Shown here: piece after piece, positions 27,389 to 36,735 of the stretch | How the letters are laid out: each line of letters opens with the position of its first letter | Numbering within the stretch: the first letter of the stretch is position 1 | Source of the DNA: Sphingobacterium nematocida | GTDB lineage: Bacteria > Bacteroidota > Bacteroidia > Sphingobacteriales > Sphingobacteriaceae | DNA: 64,000 nucleotides | Direction: 5' to 3' | Assembly (NCBI RefSeq): GCF_900168125.1 | Contig: NZ_FUZF01000003.1 | Location: 310,001-374,000 of the forward strand | Position numbers and translations under genes: made by a program | The notes under the pieces: model-generated | Told to the model about the DNA's origin: nothing | The model's input: the letters and a program-made list of their open reading frames with translations, nothing else | Database searches by the model: none

Positions 27389-27850
27389 ATGTTTAAGCCA
27401 GTACCATTAAACTTACCCCCTTTTCCTTTAAAGCTGACCCGTGTTCAAGACAAAGTTTATGTCTTTGATATTCTTAGAAAAAAAAACTTGGTACTCACAC
27501 CAGAGGAATGGGTAAGACAACATTGGGTACACTTTTTACACCTTCACAAAAAATATCCCAAGTCATTGATGCAGATAGAAGGAGGCTTGATCTTAAACGA
27601 ATTACAAAAAAGAAGCGACCTTGTCATATTTAATAACAAAGGAGAAAAAATCTTACTCGCTGAGTTTAAAGCTCCAGGAGTCAAGATATCACAAAGCACT
27701 TTTGAACAAATAGGCAATTACAACAGTAAACACAAGATCCCTCTTTTATTGGTTAGCAACGGCTTGCAGCACTATTTCTGCAAAGTTAATTTTGAAAACA
27801 GTACCATAGATTTTATTTCAGATCTACCAATTTACAATAAGGAGACATAA
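27389..27850 (+). CDS. Type I restriction HsdR N-terminal-like nuclease-fold protein
   Basis: A 153-residue protein resembling the HsdR_N_2 domain found as a stand-alone conserved gene beside holA in many Bacteroidota. A PD-(D/E)xK-type core is visible: KRSDLVIFN supplies the Asp, and ILLAEFKAP the E-x-K pair. There is no helicase or methylase partner nearby, so it is not a working type I restriction system. A housekeeping nucleic-acid role is more likely but unproven. The start is placed at 27389 (MFKPVPLNLPPFPLK); an in-frame start at 27356 would overlap the promoter. Confidence 0.8.
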   Translation: MFKPVPLNLPPFPLKLTRVQDKVYVFDILRKKNLVLTPEEWVRQHWVHFLHLHKKYPKSLMQIEGGLILNELQKRSDLVIFNNKGEKILLAEFKAPGVKISQSTFEQIGNYNSKHKIPLLLVSNGLQHYFCKVNFENSTIDFISDLPIYNKET

Positions 27851-27919
27851 ATATTATTTGTATTTAAGAAAAACAATTTATATTAGTCTAATAATTTATA
27901 AAAGTAAAATCACCAAAAA

Positions 27920-28618
27920 ATGAATATAGATAAAAACGAATTTAGAAAATATGCCATTAAACATCACCGCATTGGTTCTCAACATGTTGATGGTTTTATT
28001 TCCCGTATAGAGACTCAGTCACCAACCAACTTGACACCTTACATCGTTGAGGAACGTCAATTAAATGTTGCACAGATGGACGTATTCTCTAGATTAATGA
28101 TGGATCGTATCATTTTCTTAGGAGACGGTGTCAATGATCAGGTCGCTAACATTATTCAGGCACAATTATTGTTCCTACAATCAACTGATGCACAGCGCGA
28201 TATACAAATATACATTAACTCCCCAGGAGGCAGTGTTTATGCAGGATTAGGAATCTATGATACCATGCAGTATATCTCTCCAGATGTGGCTACAATTTGT
28301 ACAGGTATGGCAGCTTCTATGGGAGCAGTTTTATTGGTTGCTGGAGCAAAAGGAAAACGCGCTGCATTAAAACACTCACGTGTCATGATTCACCAACCTT
28401 CTGGAGGTGCTCAGGGAGTAGCAGCAGATATGGAAATCAATTTGCGTGAGATGTTAAAGCTTAAAGAAGAGTTGTACACCATTATAGCGGAGCACTCAGG
28501 TCAATCCTATGAATGGGTTGAAAAATCATCTGACCGTGACTACTGGATGAAGGCTGCAGAAGCAAAGGAATTTGGAATGATTGATGAGGTCTTAGCACCT
28601 AGAAAAGAAAGTAAATAA
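27920..28618 (+). CDS. clpP: ATP-dependent Clp protease proteolytic subunit
   Basis: Serine peptidase that assembles into two heptameric rings and degrades substrates unfolded by ClpX. The catalytic triad is clear and correctly spaced: Ser133 in TGMAASMGAVLL, His158 in MIHQPSGG, and Asp207 in SSDRDYWM. The 232-residue form has a slightly extended N-terminus compared with E. coli. Its stop codon abuts the clpX ATG with no gap, so the two are translationally adjacent. Confidence 0.97.
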   Translation: MNIDKNEFRKYAIKHHRIGSQHVDGFISRIETQSPTNLTPYIVEERQLNVAQMDVFSRLMMDRIIFLGDGVNDQVANIIQAQLLFLQSTDAQRDIQIYINSPGGSVYAGLGIYDTMQYISPDVATICTGMAASMGAVLLVAGAKGKRAALKHSRVMIHQPSGGAQGVAADMEINLREMLKLKEELYTIIAEHSGQSYEWVEKSSDRDYWMKAAEAKEFGMIDEVLAPRKESK

Positions 28619-29866
28619 ATGAGCAAGAACAACAAAGATATCCACTGTTCTTTCTGTGGGATTAGCAAAAATGAAGCATTGATGCTGATCGCCGGAGATG
28701 GCGCGCATATCTGTGATCGCTGCGTGACGCAAGCGGGCGAAATTTTAGCGGAGGAATTAAACCAGCGAAAAAACAAATCGCTACAAACCACGCTGAAATT
28801 GATCCGCCCTTTAGAAATCAAACAGCATTTAGACCAGTATGTAATTGGACAAGATGACGCTAAAAAAGTTATTTCAGTAGCGGTATACAATCACTATAAA
28901 AGATTGAATCAAAAATCAAGTTCCGATGAAACTGAAATTGAGAAATCTAACTTAATCATAGTTGGAGAAACCGGTACAGGTAAAACATTATTGGCAAAAA
29001 CAGTTGCCAAAATTCTTAATGTACCTTTCTCCATAGTGGATGCTACTGTATTGACAGAAGCCGGCTACGTGGGAGAAGATGTAGAAAGTATACTTACCCG
29101 TTTACTACAGTCTGCTGACTACGATGTAGCTTCTGCTGAAAGAGGTATCATCTATATTGACGAGATTGATAAGATAGCCCGTAAAAGCGATAATCCTTCG
29201 ATTACGAGGGATGTGTCTGGGGAAGGTGTACAACAAGCCTTGCTTAAAATATTAGAGGGAACGAATGTAAACGTACCTCCTCAGGGTGGTCGTAAACATC
29301 CGGATCAAAAAATGATAACGGTAAATACCAGTAACATTTTATTTATCTGTGGTGGAGCTTTTGACGGTATACAAAAGAAAATCGCAAACCGTTTAAGAAC
29401 TCAAACAGTAGGTTATAAAATGATAGAAGACGAGGAAGATATCGACCTTAATAATCTATACAAATATATAACACCACAAGACCTAAAAAGCTTCGGTCTA
29501 ATCCCAGAGCTGATAGGCCGACTACCAGTATTGACGCACTTGAACCCTCTCGACAAAGAGACTCTATTGAGTATCCTAACAGAACCAAAAAATGCGTTGA
29601 TAAAGCAATATGTTAAATTATTTGAGTACGAAGGAGTCGAACTTAAATTTGACAAAGAGGTTTATAACTTTATCGTTGACAAGGCGTGGGAATTTAAACT
29701 CGGTGCCAGAGGTCTACGAAGTATATGTGAGGCGATCATGCTCGATGCGATGTTCGAGATACCGACCAGCAAAGAAGAGAGTGAGGACACTACCCTACAT
29801 ATAACGCTCGATTATGCGAAGAAAAAATTTGCAAAATCAGATATAAAGAAATTGAAAGTAGCCTAA
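28619..29866 (+). CDS. clpX: ATP-dependent Clp protease ATP-binding subunit
   Basis: AAA+ unfoldase partner of ClpP, 415 residues. An N-terminal zinc-binding C4 domain is present ([10 protein letters not shown] ... CDRC). The AAA+ module has Walker [13 protein letters not shown], Walker [12 protein letters not shown], sensor/arginine region GRLPVLTHL, and the ClpX C-terminal D2 small domain ([14 protein letters not shown]). It starts immediately after clpP. A hairpin terminator follows. Confidence 0.97.
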   Translation: MSKNNKDIHCSFCGISKNEALMLIAGDGAHICDRCVTQAGEILAEELNQRKNKSLQTTLKLIRPLEIKQHLDQYVIGQDDAKKVISVAVYNHYKRLNQKSSSDETEIEKSNLIIVGETGTGKTLLAKTVAKILNVPFSIVDATVLTEAGYVGEDVESILTRLLQSADYDVASAERGIIYIDEIDKIARKSDNPSITRDVSGEGVQQALLKILEGTNVNVPPQGGRKHPDQKMITVNTSNILFICGGAFDGIQKKIANRLRTQTVGYKMIEDEEDIDLNNLYKYITPQDLKSFGLIPELIGRLPVLTHLNPLDKETLLSILTEPKNALIKQYVKLFEYEGVELKFDKEVYNFIVDKAWEFKLGARGLRSICEAIMLDAMFEIPTSKEESEDTTLHITLDYAKKKFAKSDIKKLKVA

Positions 29867-29873
29867 TACAACG

Positions 29874-29906
29874 ATCCCTCACCCATTCGGTGGGGGATTA
29901 TTTTTT
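29874..29906 (+). terminator. Terminator after clpX
   Basis: Ten-bp stem (ATCCCTCACC with GGTGGGGGAT, one T-G pair) with a 5-nt loop, followed by a T-rich tail at 29899-29906. Confidence 0.75.
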
Positions 29907-29923
29907 AATTAAAACGACGGAAC

Positions 29924-30739
29924 ATGAAAAAAGCTAAATCTGTAGAGAGCCCCATAACACCAGGACTCAAATCAAAAGAAGATATTGTTTCAAATTGGTT
30001 GCCCCGTTACACAGGAAAACCTTTGGAAGAGTTTGGAGAGTATATCCTCCTGACAAATTTCTCCAAATATGTTAAGATGTTTTCAGCTATGCACGAAGAC
30101 GCTCCTATCTATGGCGAAGATAAAGCGATGCAAGCGTGTACGGCAAATGGGATAACCATTATCAATTTTGGCATGGGAAGTCCTATGGCGGCCACGGTAA
30201 TGGATCTATTGTCTTCAATAAAACCCAAAGCAGTCTTATTTCTAGGAAAAACAGGTGGATTAAAAAAGAAAATTGCCGTAGGAGAATTAATACTACCTAT
30301 CGCAGCTATTCGAGGAGAAGGAACTTCGAATGATTATTTCCCGCCCGAAGTACCTTCCCTACCCGCATTCGCATTGCAAAAAGCGATATCGACAACAATC
30401 CGTGATCATGCGCGAGACTATTGGACAGGAACGGTATATACTACAAATAGACGTGTATGGGAACACGACAAAGCTTTTAAAAAATACTTAAAATCTATCC
30501 GTGCCATGGCAGTAGATATGGAGACGGCAACGATATTCAGTGTTGGTTTTGCAAACAAAATACCTACGGGAGCACTCCTACTAGTCTCTGACCAACCAAT
30601 GGTCCCTGAAGGAGTAAAAACAATCGAAAGCGATCTATCTGTAACGGCAAAGTTTGTCGAAACCCACTTAACTATTGGTATAGCTGCCCTAAAGCAACTT
30701 ATCAACAATGGACTAACAGTCAAGCACCTGAAGTTTTAA
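29924..30739 (+). CDS. amn: AMP nucleosidase (short Bacteroidota form)
   Basis: Hydrolyses AMP to adenine and ribose 5-phosphate; nucleoside-phosphorylase superfamily fold, cytoplasmic. The 271-residue protein corresponds to the catalytic part of longer proteobacterial Amn. Characteristic segments are ITIINFGMGSPMAATVMDLL, FLGKTGGLKKKIAVGELILP, and AVDMETATIFSVGF with the conserved Met-Glu pair. Its downstream Asp-containing loop is LLVSDQPMVPEG. It lies alone between the clpX terminator and the SAM riboswitch. Confidence 0.88.
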   Translation: MKKAKSVESPITPGLKSKEDIVSNWLPRYTGKPLEEFGEYILLTNFSKYVKMFSAMHEDAPIYGEDKAMQACTANGITIINFGMGSPMAATVMDLLSSIKPKAVLFLGKTGGLKKKIAVGELILPIAAIRGEGTSNDYFPPEVPSLPAFALQKAISTTIRDHARDYWTGTVYTTNRRVWEHDKAFKKYLKSIRAMAVDMETATIFSVGFANKIPTGALLLVSDQPMVPEGVKTIESDLSVTAKFVETHLTIGIAALKQLINNGLTVKHLKF

Positions 30740-30781
30740 GGGCTTGGCTGCAACAGTTAGCAGAAACTTATCCTATTTTTT

Positions 30782-30810
30782 TTGATATTTAAAAGTTTGT
30801 ATTATATTTG
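30782..30810 (+). promoter_or_regulatory. Predicted promoter of the SAM-riboswitch/metY transcript
   Basis: TTG at 30782-30784, an 18-nt spacer, and TATATTTG at 30803-30810, an exact TAnnTTTG. This places the transcription start near 30816, about 50 nt before the riboswitch. Confidence 0.65.
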
Positions 30811-30865
30811 CTCTGCACTTCGATAGTAGTGTATCTAATCAACACCTTTCTAGTATAGGTCTTGG

Positions 30866-30976
30866 TTTATAAAGAAGCGGCGAGAGACTGGCTCAATGAC
30901 CCGCTGGCAACCTTCAAAAAGGATTTGAAAAGGTGCCAATTCCTGTCCAAAGAAATAAATCTTTGGAGCATATAAA
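30866..30976 (+). promoter_or_regulatory. SAM-I (S-box) riboswitch aptamer
   Basis: The conserved core is readable: AGCGG pairs with CCGCT across the GAGAGACTGGCTCAATGA segment (P2 region with kink-turn-like sequence). GGCAACC follows, then P3 (ACCTTCAAA/TTTGAAAAGGT), then GGTGCCAATTCC. A P4 hairpin (CCAAAG/CTTTGG, 30948-30967) comes next, and P1 closes with TTTATA (30866-30871) and TATAAA (30971-30976). S-adenosylmethionine binding would normally repress downstream methionine-synthesis genes. The downstream metY and hom genes fit this. The expression platform between 30977 and 31222 is not a simple terminator. Confidence 0.88.
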
Positions 30977-31035
30977 TGAAAGAAGACTATGACATTAAAT
31001 TTCACAAGACAATTAACAATTGTTGCGAACAGTAA
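30976..31035 (+). CDS. Possible 19-codon leader ORF after the SAM riboswitch
   Basis: ATG at 30976, 19 sense codons (MKEDYDIKFHKTINNCCEQ) and TAA. The A of the ATG is the last base of the riboswitch P1 helix. No family is recognisable. It could be chance, or a leader peptide through which the riboswitch controls the long untranslated region. Two adjacent Cys codons near its end are notable in a sulfur-metabolism leader. Confidence 0.3.
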   Translation: MKEDYDIKFHKTINNCCEQ

Positions 31036-31156
31036 CCCTACTCGCAAGGCCTGCTTTTATACAACTAACATCAGTTGTACCTCCACCCGAATGCGCTAGT
31101 CGTCAGTACCTTTTGCAATCCCCAATAATAAGGTGATATGCAATTTGGCACCATAA

Positions 31157-32586
<1,430 letters not shown>

Positions 32587-32708
32587 AAACCGAGCAAAAA
32601 GAGCTCATTGATGCCTTGATGAGTTGAAGCGAATCAATAAAACGGACACTTTCAGAAAAAAACAACAACAGGAATAGTAAAACTTAAATCACAGTATAAA
32701 AAAGGGAA

Positions 32709-33890
32709 ATGAGTAAAAAGCTTACAATTGGTATGTTTGGATTTGGTGTTGTAGGACAAGGGTTGTACGACATTATCAAAACTAAAAATCTCAATCTAGA
32801 AATCAAAAAGTTCGTTATCAAAAACGCTCAAAAAGAGCGAAGCTTACCGGCGGAACTCTTTTCGACAGATGCTAGCGCTATACTGGATGATCCCGAAATC
32901 AATACAGTAGTCGAATTGATAGACGATGCAGATGCAGCATTTGAAATAACAAAAAAAGCACTCTCAACAGGTAAAAACGTAGTATCGGCAAACAAAAAGA
33001 TGATTGCGACCCACCTGCAGGAGCTTACAGCCTTGCAGCAAAAATACGGCACGTCTTTGTTATACGAAGGGGCGGTATGTGGCAGTATCCCAATCATTAG
33101 AAACCTAGAGGAATACTATGACAATGAGTTGTTACATTCGGTAAGTGGTATCTTTAACGGTTCGTCTAATTATATCTTGTCGAAAATATTCAACGAAAAC
33201 CAGAGCTATGATGCGGCCCTGAAAAAAGCGCAGGAATTAGGCTTTGCAGAAACAGACCCCACTTTGGATGTCGGTGGTTATGATCCTAAGTTCAAATTAG
33301 CAATCGTAGCATCGCATGCATACGGCTTATTTGTGGACCCGAATAAGATACTTAACCTAGGAATAGACAAGCTCAATACAGCTGATATTCGGTATGCTAA
33401 AGAGAAGAACTTCAAAATTAAACTTATCCCTTTAGCTAAAGAAATAAGTAACCGTGAAGTCGTATTATATGTTATTCCAAAGTTCATCGCTAAAGATAGC
33501 ATGCTATTCAATGTAGAAAATGAGAATAACGGCGTATTAGTCAAAGCTGCGTTCGCAGACGAACAGTTTTTCTACGGCAAAGGTGCAGGAGGACATCCGA
33601 CAGGATCGGCTGTGCTTTCTGATATTACAGCGCTGAGATACGACTATCGCTATGAATACAAAAAACACTTGGATGCCCAAGAACTAGCATATTCTACAAA
33701 TTTTGACATCAAAGTATATTTCCGTTATGAGGATGAAAATATTTTGGAGAACATAGCTTTCAAGAATATCTCTGAGCGGTTTTATGGAGAGGATTACAAA
33801 TACGTAATCGGGCACATCAATTTACAGGAGATCATTAACAAAAGAGAACTAATTAACCAACCGGGATATTTCTTAGCAGAGATATCTTAA
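32709..33890 (+). CDS. hom: Homoserine dehydrogenase
   Basis: Reduces aspartate semialdehyde to homoserine, the branch point to methionine and threonine. The 393-residue protein has a Rossmann N-terminus (IGMFGFGVVGQGLYDII), the NKKMIATH segment, and the catalytic domain signature GSIPIIRNLEEYYDNELLHS...GFAETDPTLDVGGYD, with the conserved Asp and Lys of the substrate site (GGYDPKFKLAI). There is no aspartokinase fusion and no clear ACT domain; the C-terminal 60 residues are a short extension. It lies 172 bp after metY and is probably in the same SAM-controlled transcript. Confidence 0.93.
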   Translation: MSKKLTIGMFGFGVVGQGLYDIIKTKNLNLEIKKFVIKNAQKERSLPAELFSTDASAILDDPEINTVVELIDDADAAFEITKKALSTGKNVVSANKKMIATHLQELTALQQKYGTSLLYEGAVCGSIPIIRNLEEYYDNELLHSVSGIFNGSSNYILSKIFNENQSYDAALKKAQELGFAETDPTLDVGGYDPKFKLAIVASHAYGLFVDPNKILNLGIDKLNTADIRYAKEKNFKIKLIPLAKEISNREVVLYVIPKFIAKDSMLFNVENENNGVLVKAAFADEQFFYGKGAGGHPTGSAVLSDITALRYDYRYEYKKHLDAQELAYSTNFDIKVYFRYEDENILENIAFKNISERFYGEDYKYVIGHINLQEIINKRELINQPGYFLAEIS

Positions 33891-33912
33891 CATATTAGCC
33901 CCTAGAATTATG

Positions 33913-33946
33913 AAGAAGGTGTCCTGTTCGGGACACCTTCTTGTAT
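33913..33946 (+). terminator. Terminator after hom
   Basis: Twelve-bp stem AAGAAGGTGTCC / GGACACCTTCTT with a 6-nt loop and a T-containing tail. It ends the metY-hom transcript. Confidence 0.8.
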
Positions 33947-34078
33947 TTTATTGCACCTTCAAAAAAACGTCTCATCTCCTAAAAAAAGGGTGTTATTAAG
34001 ATGTTAAAAAACTTTAAATCAATTGCTTTAACCAACAATATTAAGTATATTTAGTGGTTAACGATTTATATTAGTATT

Positions 34079-34255
34079 ATGAGAAAATGGCATAGTGTAT
34101 TTTTCCTGATGTTGCTTTCTAATATGGGGTGGGCACAGTCAGGAATGGATTCAGATCAACAATCACCAACCGTGTTTATTATTATAGGAATTATATTACT
34201 TGTTATAGTGATATTTATGTTATATAATAAACAAAAACGAAAGTATAATGATTAA
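34079..34255 (+). CDS. Small single-span membrane protein, 58 aa
   Basis: A short gene, easily missed. The product begins with a signal-like segment (MRKWHSVFFLMLLSNMGWAQ) with probable cleavage after WAQ. A polar stretch SGMDSDQQSP and one strong transmembrane helix (TVFIIIGIILLVIVIFMLY) follow, and it ends in a basic tail, KQKRKYND. The layout resembles small inner-membrane proteins of Bacteroidota with a periplasmic N-terminus. No family is recognised. Its stop codon lies inside a 22-bp perfect inverted repeat that also covers the stop of the convergent NtrC-type gene. Confidence 0.65.
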   Translation: MRKWHSVFFLMLLSNMGWAQSGMDSDQQSPTVFIIIGIILLVIVIFMLYNKQKRKYND

Positions 34256-34290
34256 AAAAAGGGCTGATGCCCTTTTTTTAATCATTATAC
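34243..34290. terminator. 22-bp perfect inverted-repeat terminator shared by convergent genes
   Basis: Left arm 34243-34264, loop TGAT at 34265-34268, right arm 34269-34290. The arms are exact reverse complements and include the last codons and stop of both the 58-aa gene and the NtrC-type regulator. A- and T-runs make it work in both directions. Confidence 0.88.
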
Positions 34291-35649
34291 AATATTGTAT
34301 TTCTTCACTCGATCACGAAGTCCCTCCTCCGAAACCCCCACAACCTTAGCGGTTCGTTCCATATCACCACTATTTTTATTTAGCTTATATGCCAGAAACT
34401 TCTCTTCAGCGAAAGTTAAAAAATCTTCCAAATTATTCATTCTATCCAAATCAATCATAGATGTTCCGCTTCCCAACCCGTGATGAGTAGACACAGAAGG
34501 ATTTGCAAAAGAGCTGACTTCCTTTTCCGTTATCTTACGATCACTCAAAATAATAAGGCGTTCGACCATGTTGCGCAGCTCCCGAATATTACCCGTCCAC
34601 GGAAGAGCCTGTAGTGCTTTCATAGCTTCAGCGGTGATTTCCTTAGTTGGTATATTGTAATCGGCACAGATCTCCTCACAAAAAGCCGTAGCTAAAGTAG
34701 GGATATCATCTTTACGATCTGCCAAAGAAGGTACATGGATCAAGATGACACTAAGCCTATGGTACAAGTCCATTCTGAAATTGCCTGCATCGATTTCCTT
34801 TAAAAGATCCTTGTTGGTTGCAGCCACAACACGTACATCCACCGAAATTTCTTTCTCTCCTCCTACTCGGGTTATTTTATTCTCTTGAAGAGCACGTAAT
34901 ACTTTTGCTTGCGCAGACAGGCTCATATCTCCAATCTCATCCAAAAATAACGTACCCCCACTAGCCTGCTCAAACTTACCTATCCGTTGCTTTACAGCCG
35001 ATGTGAATGACCCTTTTTCATGTCCAAACAACTCAGATTCGATCAGTTCGGATGGAATGGCCGCGCAGTTTACTTCAACAAGTGCAGATGAAGCCCTATT
35101 AGATTTCTCATGTAACCATCGTGCTACCAACTCTTTTCCCGAACCATTGGCCCCCGTGATCAGTACTCTTGCTTCTGTAGGTGCAACTTTCTCAATACTA
35201 TCCTTGATAAGTGAAATACCATCAGAGCTACCCAATATCTCCTTTGTTTTTGAAACCTTACGCTTAAGTACCTTTGTTTCTTTTACCAAAGACCCCTTTT
35301 CGAGCGCATTACGCACCGTGATCAGTAAACGATTTAAGTCCAACGGTTTCTCCAGAAAGTCATATGCCCCTTTTCGAGCAGCTTCAACAGCAGTCTCAAT
35401 GGTACCGTGTCCAGAAATCATAATAAATGGCGTATCAGAAAACTCCTTCGCAGCAGTCAGAACCTCCATCCCATCCATTTTATTCATCTTGATATCACAG
35501 AGTGTAAGATCGATCTTCTCTTTTTTAAGAATTTCTAAACCATCTATACCATTGTCTACATCAAAAACTTTATAATCCTCATACTCCAAAATATCACGCA
35601 GAGAACTACGGATAGGACGTTCATCATCAATTATTAAAACTGTAGCCAT
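34285..35649 (-). CDS. NtrC-type sigma-54-dependent response regulator
   Basis: Three-domain regulator of about 454 residues: a receiver domain (about 1-115, with phospho-acceptor Asp in LTLCDIKMNKMDG), an AAA+ activator domain with Walker A GANGSGKELVARWLHEKS and FLDEIGDMSLSAQAKVLR, and a Fis-type HTH at the C-terminus (ERTAKVVGVSEEGLRDRVKK). The sigma-54 contact loop reads GSFTSA (residues 213-218) instead of GAFTGA, which may weaken or alter sigma-54 use. No histidine kinase is adjacent. The start at 35649 is chosen because the longer start at 35676 lies inside the promoter -7 box. Confidence 0.88.
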   Translation of the reverse strand: MATVLIIDDERPIRSSLRDILEYEDYKVFDVDNGIDGLEILKKEKIDLTLCDIKMNKMDGMEVLTAAKEFSDTPFIMISGHGTIETAVEAARKGAYDFLEKPLDLNRLLITVRNALEKGSLVKETKVLKRKVSKTKEILGSSDGISLIKDSIEKVAPTEARVLITGANGSGKELVARWLHEKSNRASSALVEVNCAAIPSELIESELFGHEKGSFTSAVKQRIGKFEQASGGTLFLDEIGDMSLSAQAKVLRALQENKITRVGGEKEISVDVRVVAATNKDLLKEIDAGNFRMDLYHRLSVILIHVPSLADRKDDIPTLATAFCEEICADYNIPTKEITAEAMKALQALPWTGNIRELRNMVERLIILSDRKITEKEVSSFANPSVSTHHGLGSGTSMIDLDRMNNLEDFLTFAEEKFLAYKLNKNSGDMERTAKVVGVSEEGLRDRVKKYNIV

Positions 35650-35673
35650 ATTCACATTTGAATTAATGTCGAG

Positions 35674-35703
35674 CAAAATAAGAAAAAACTTTCAGGATTC
35701 CAA
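35674..35703 (-). promoter_or_regulatory. Predicted promoter of the NtrC-type gene
   Basis: On the minus strand TTG (35703-35701), a 19-nt spacer, then TTATTTTG (35681-35674), one mismatch from TAnnTTTG. The start codon at 35649 is 25 nt downstream. Confidence 0.55.
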
Positions 35704-35834
35704 TGAATCACCGATAGTGCTGAATCACCTTCCAAAATGATAATTTCAGAAAGAAAAAATGAAAAGCGAAAGTCTCAACTTAGATCATAATACTGTTGCG
35801 TCTAAAACGACGGAAAACTATAAAAAGGAAAAAA

Positions 35835-36218
35835 GAAGCAAACCTTGTAAGCCGGGTTCTGTATCCCGATGTATCGAGATCTCTATCATTTATCTAGCCC
35901 CACAATCACTCATGGGGTCCATCAACCTACCCATTGCAGGTTCCGACGAATCGGAAGAAGACGAGCAGCCTTCGATTCCTACAACCTATTTGGTTTTTCA
36001 ACACACGAGGTTTACCGTAATGCATGTCACCATACAATACCGTGAGCTCTTACCTCACGTTTTCACCCTTACCCCGAAAATCGTGGCGGTATATTCTCTG
36101 TGGCACTTTCTGTACCCAATAAATTGGGCCCTTCCCGTTAGGAAGCGTGTTGCTCTTTGTTGCCCGGACTTTCCTCTCTTCCGATAACATCGAAACAGCG
36201 ATAGAACCAGTTTGCTTC
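35835..36218 (-). ncRNA. rnpB: RNase P RNA, bacterial class A
   Basis: Catalytic RNA that removes 5' leaders from pre-tRNAs. Read on the minus strand it begins GAAGCAAACTGG and ends GGTTTGCTTC (P1 pairing). It carries the conserved GAGGAAAGTCCGGGC segment near the 5' end and ACAGAACCCGGCTTACA near the 3' end, joined by P4 pairing. The internal AGAAAGTGCCACAGAGA region is also typical. Length about 384 nt is normal for type A. Open frames that overlap it are not genes. Confidence 0.96.
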
Positions 36219-36223
36219 TCCTG

Positions 36224-36231
36224 CAAAAGTA
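36224..36231 (-). promoter_or_regulatory. -7 promoter element of rnpB
   Basis: Minus-strand TACTTTTG, an exact TAnnTTTG, ends 6 nt before the inferred 5' end of the RNase P RNA at 36218. The spacing fits transcription starting right at the RNA 5' end. No well-placed TTG at -33 is seen. Confidence 0.6.
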
Positions 36232-36350
36232 GTATATTTTTAGTGACAAATATTTTAAAAAATTGTAAAACTTATCTTATGGTAAGTTGTTTTCTTTATC
36301 TCAATGATAACTTTAAGAAATAATTATCAGATTATAAACAAAAGAAGACC

Positions 36351-36722
36351 ATGAAAATCGTAAAATTTATTATTTGCCTATTGTTTGGCCTGCTCTTCAT
36401 AAACGCAGGACTCAATAAATTTTTCATGTATATTCCTGTTCCTGAAATGCCTGATGAACTCCGTAAAGTAAATGAAGCATTTGGTACCATCAAATGGTTG
36501 ATGCCTCTAATTGCAACGATAGAACTTGTAGCCGGACTATTATTCATTATCCCTAAGACAAGAAACTTAGCCGCTATAATGATCTTTCCGATTATAATAG
36601 GCATTCTACTACACCATTTCTTTTATGCGCAGGAAGGTCTTCCGTTGGCAATTGTACTCTTTTTGATTAATATCTGGATTATCGTTGAGGGGAGAGAAAA
36701 ATACAAACACCTGCTTAACTAA
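36351..36722 (+). CDS. DoxX-family membrane protein
   Basis: A 123-residue inner-membrane protein with four hydrophobic helices and the DoxX-like start ICLLFGLLFINAGLNKFF. The function of the family is poorly defined; some members associate with thiol or redox stress complexes. It is the first gene of a same-strand run containing a broken AHSA1 gene, two VOC proteins and an SRPBCC protein, so it may share their transcript. Confidence 0.82.
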   Translation: MKIVKFIICLLFGLLFINAGLNKFFMYIPVPEMPDELRKVNEAFGTIKWLMPLIATIELVAGLLFIIPKTRNLAAIMIFPIIIGILLHHFFYAQEGLPLAIVLFLINIWIIVEGREKYKHLLN

Positions 36723-36735
36723 AACCAGACATATC

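Noticed and set aside
27389..27850. HsdR-like gene as part of a restriction-modification system
   Set aside because: No methylase, specificity subunit or helicase is near; the stand-alone gene beside holA is common in Bacteroidota.
35003..35575. 190-codon frame antisense to the NtrC-type gene
   Set aside because: Lies wholly inside a well-supported gene; composition is low-complexity Ser-rich, typical of antisense frames.
35759..36187. 142-codon open frame on the + strand and a 64-codon minus frame
   Set aside because: They overlap the RNase P RNA gene, whose conserved sequence explains the region.
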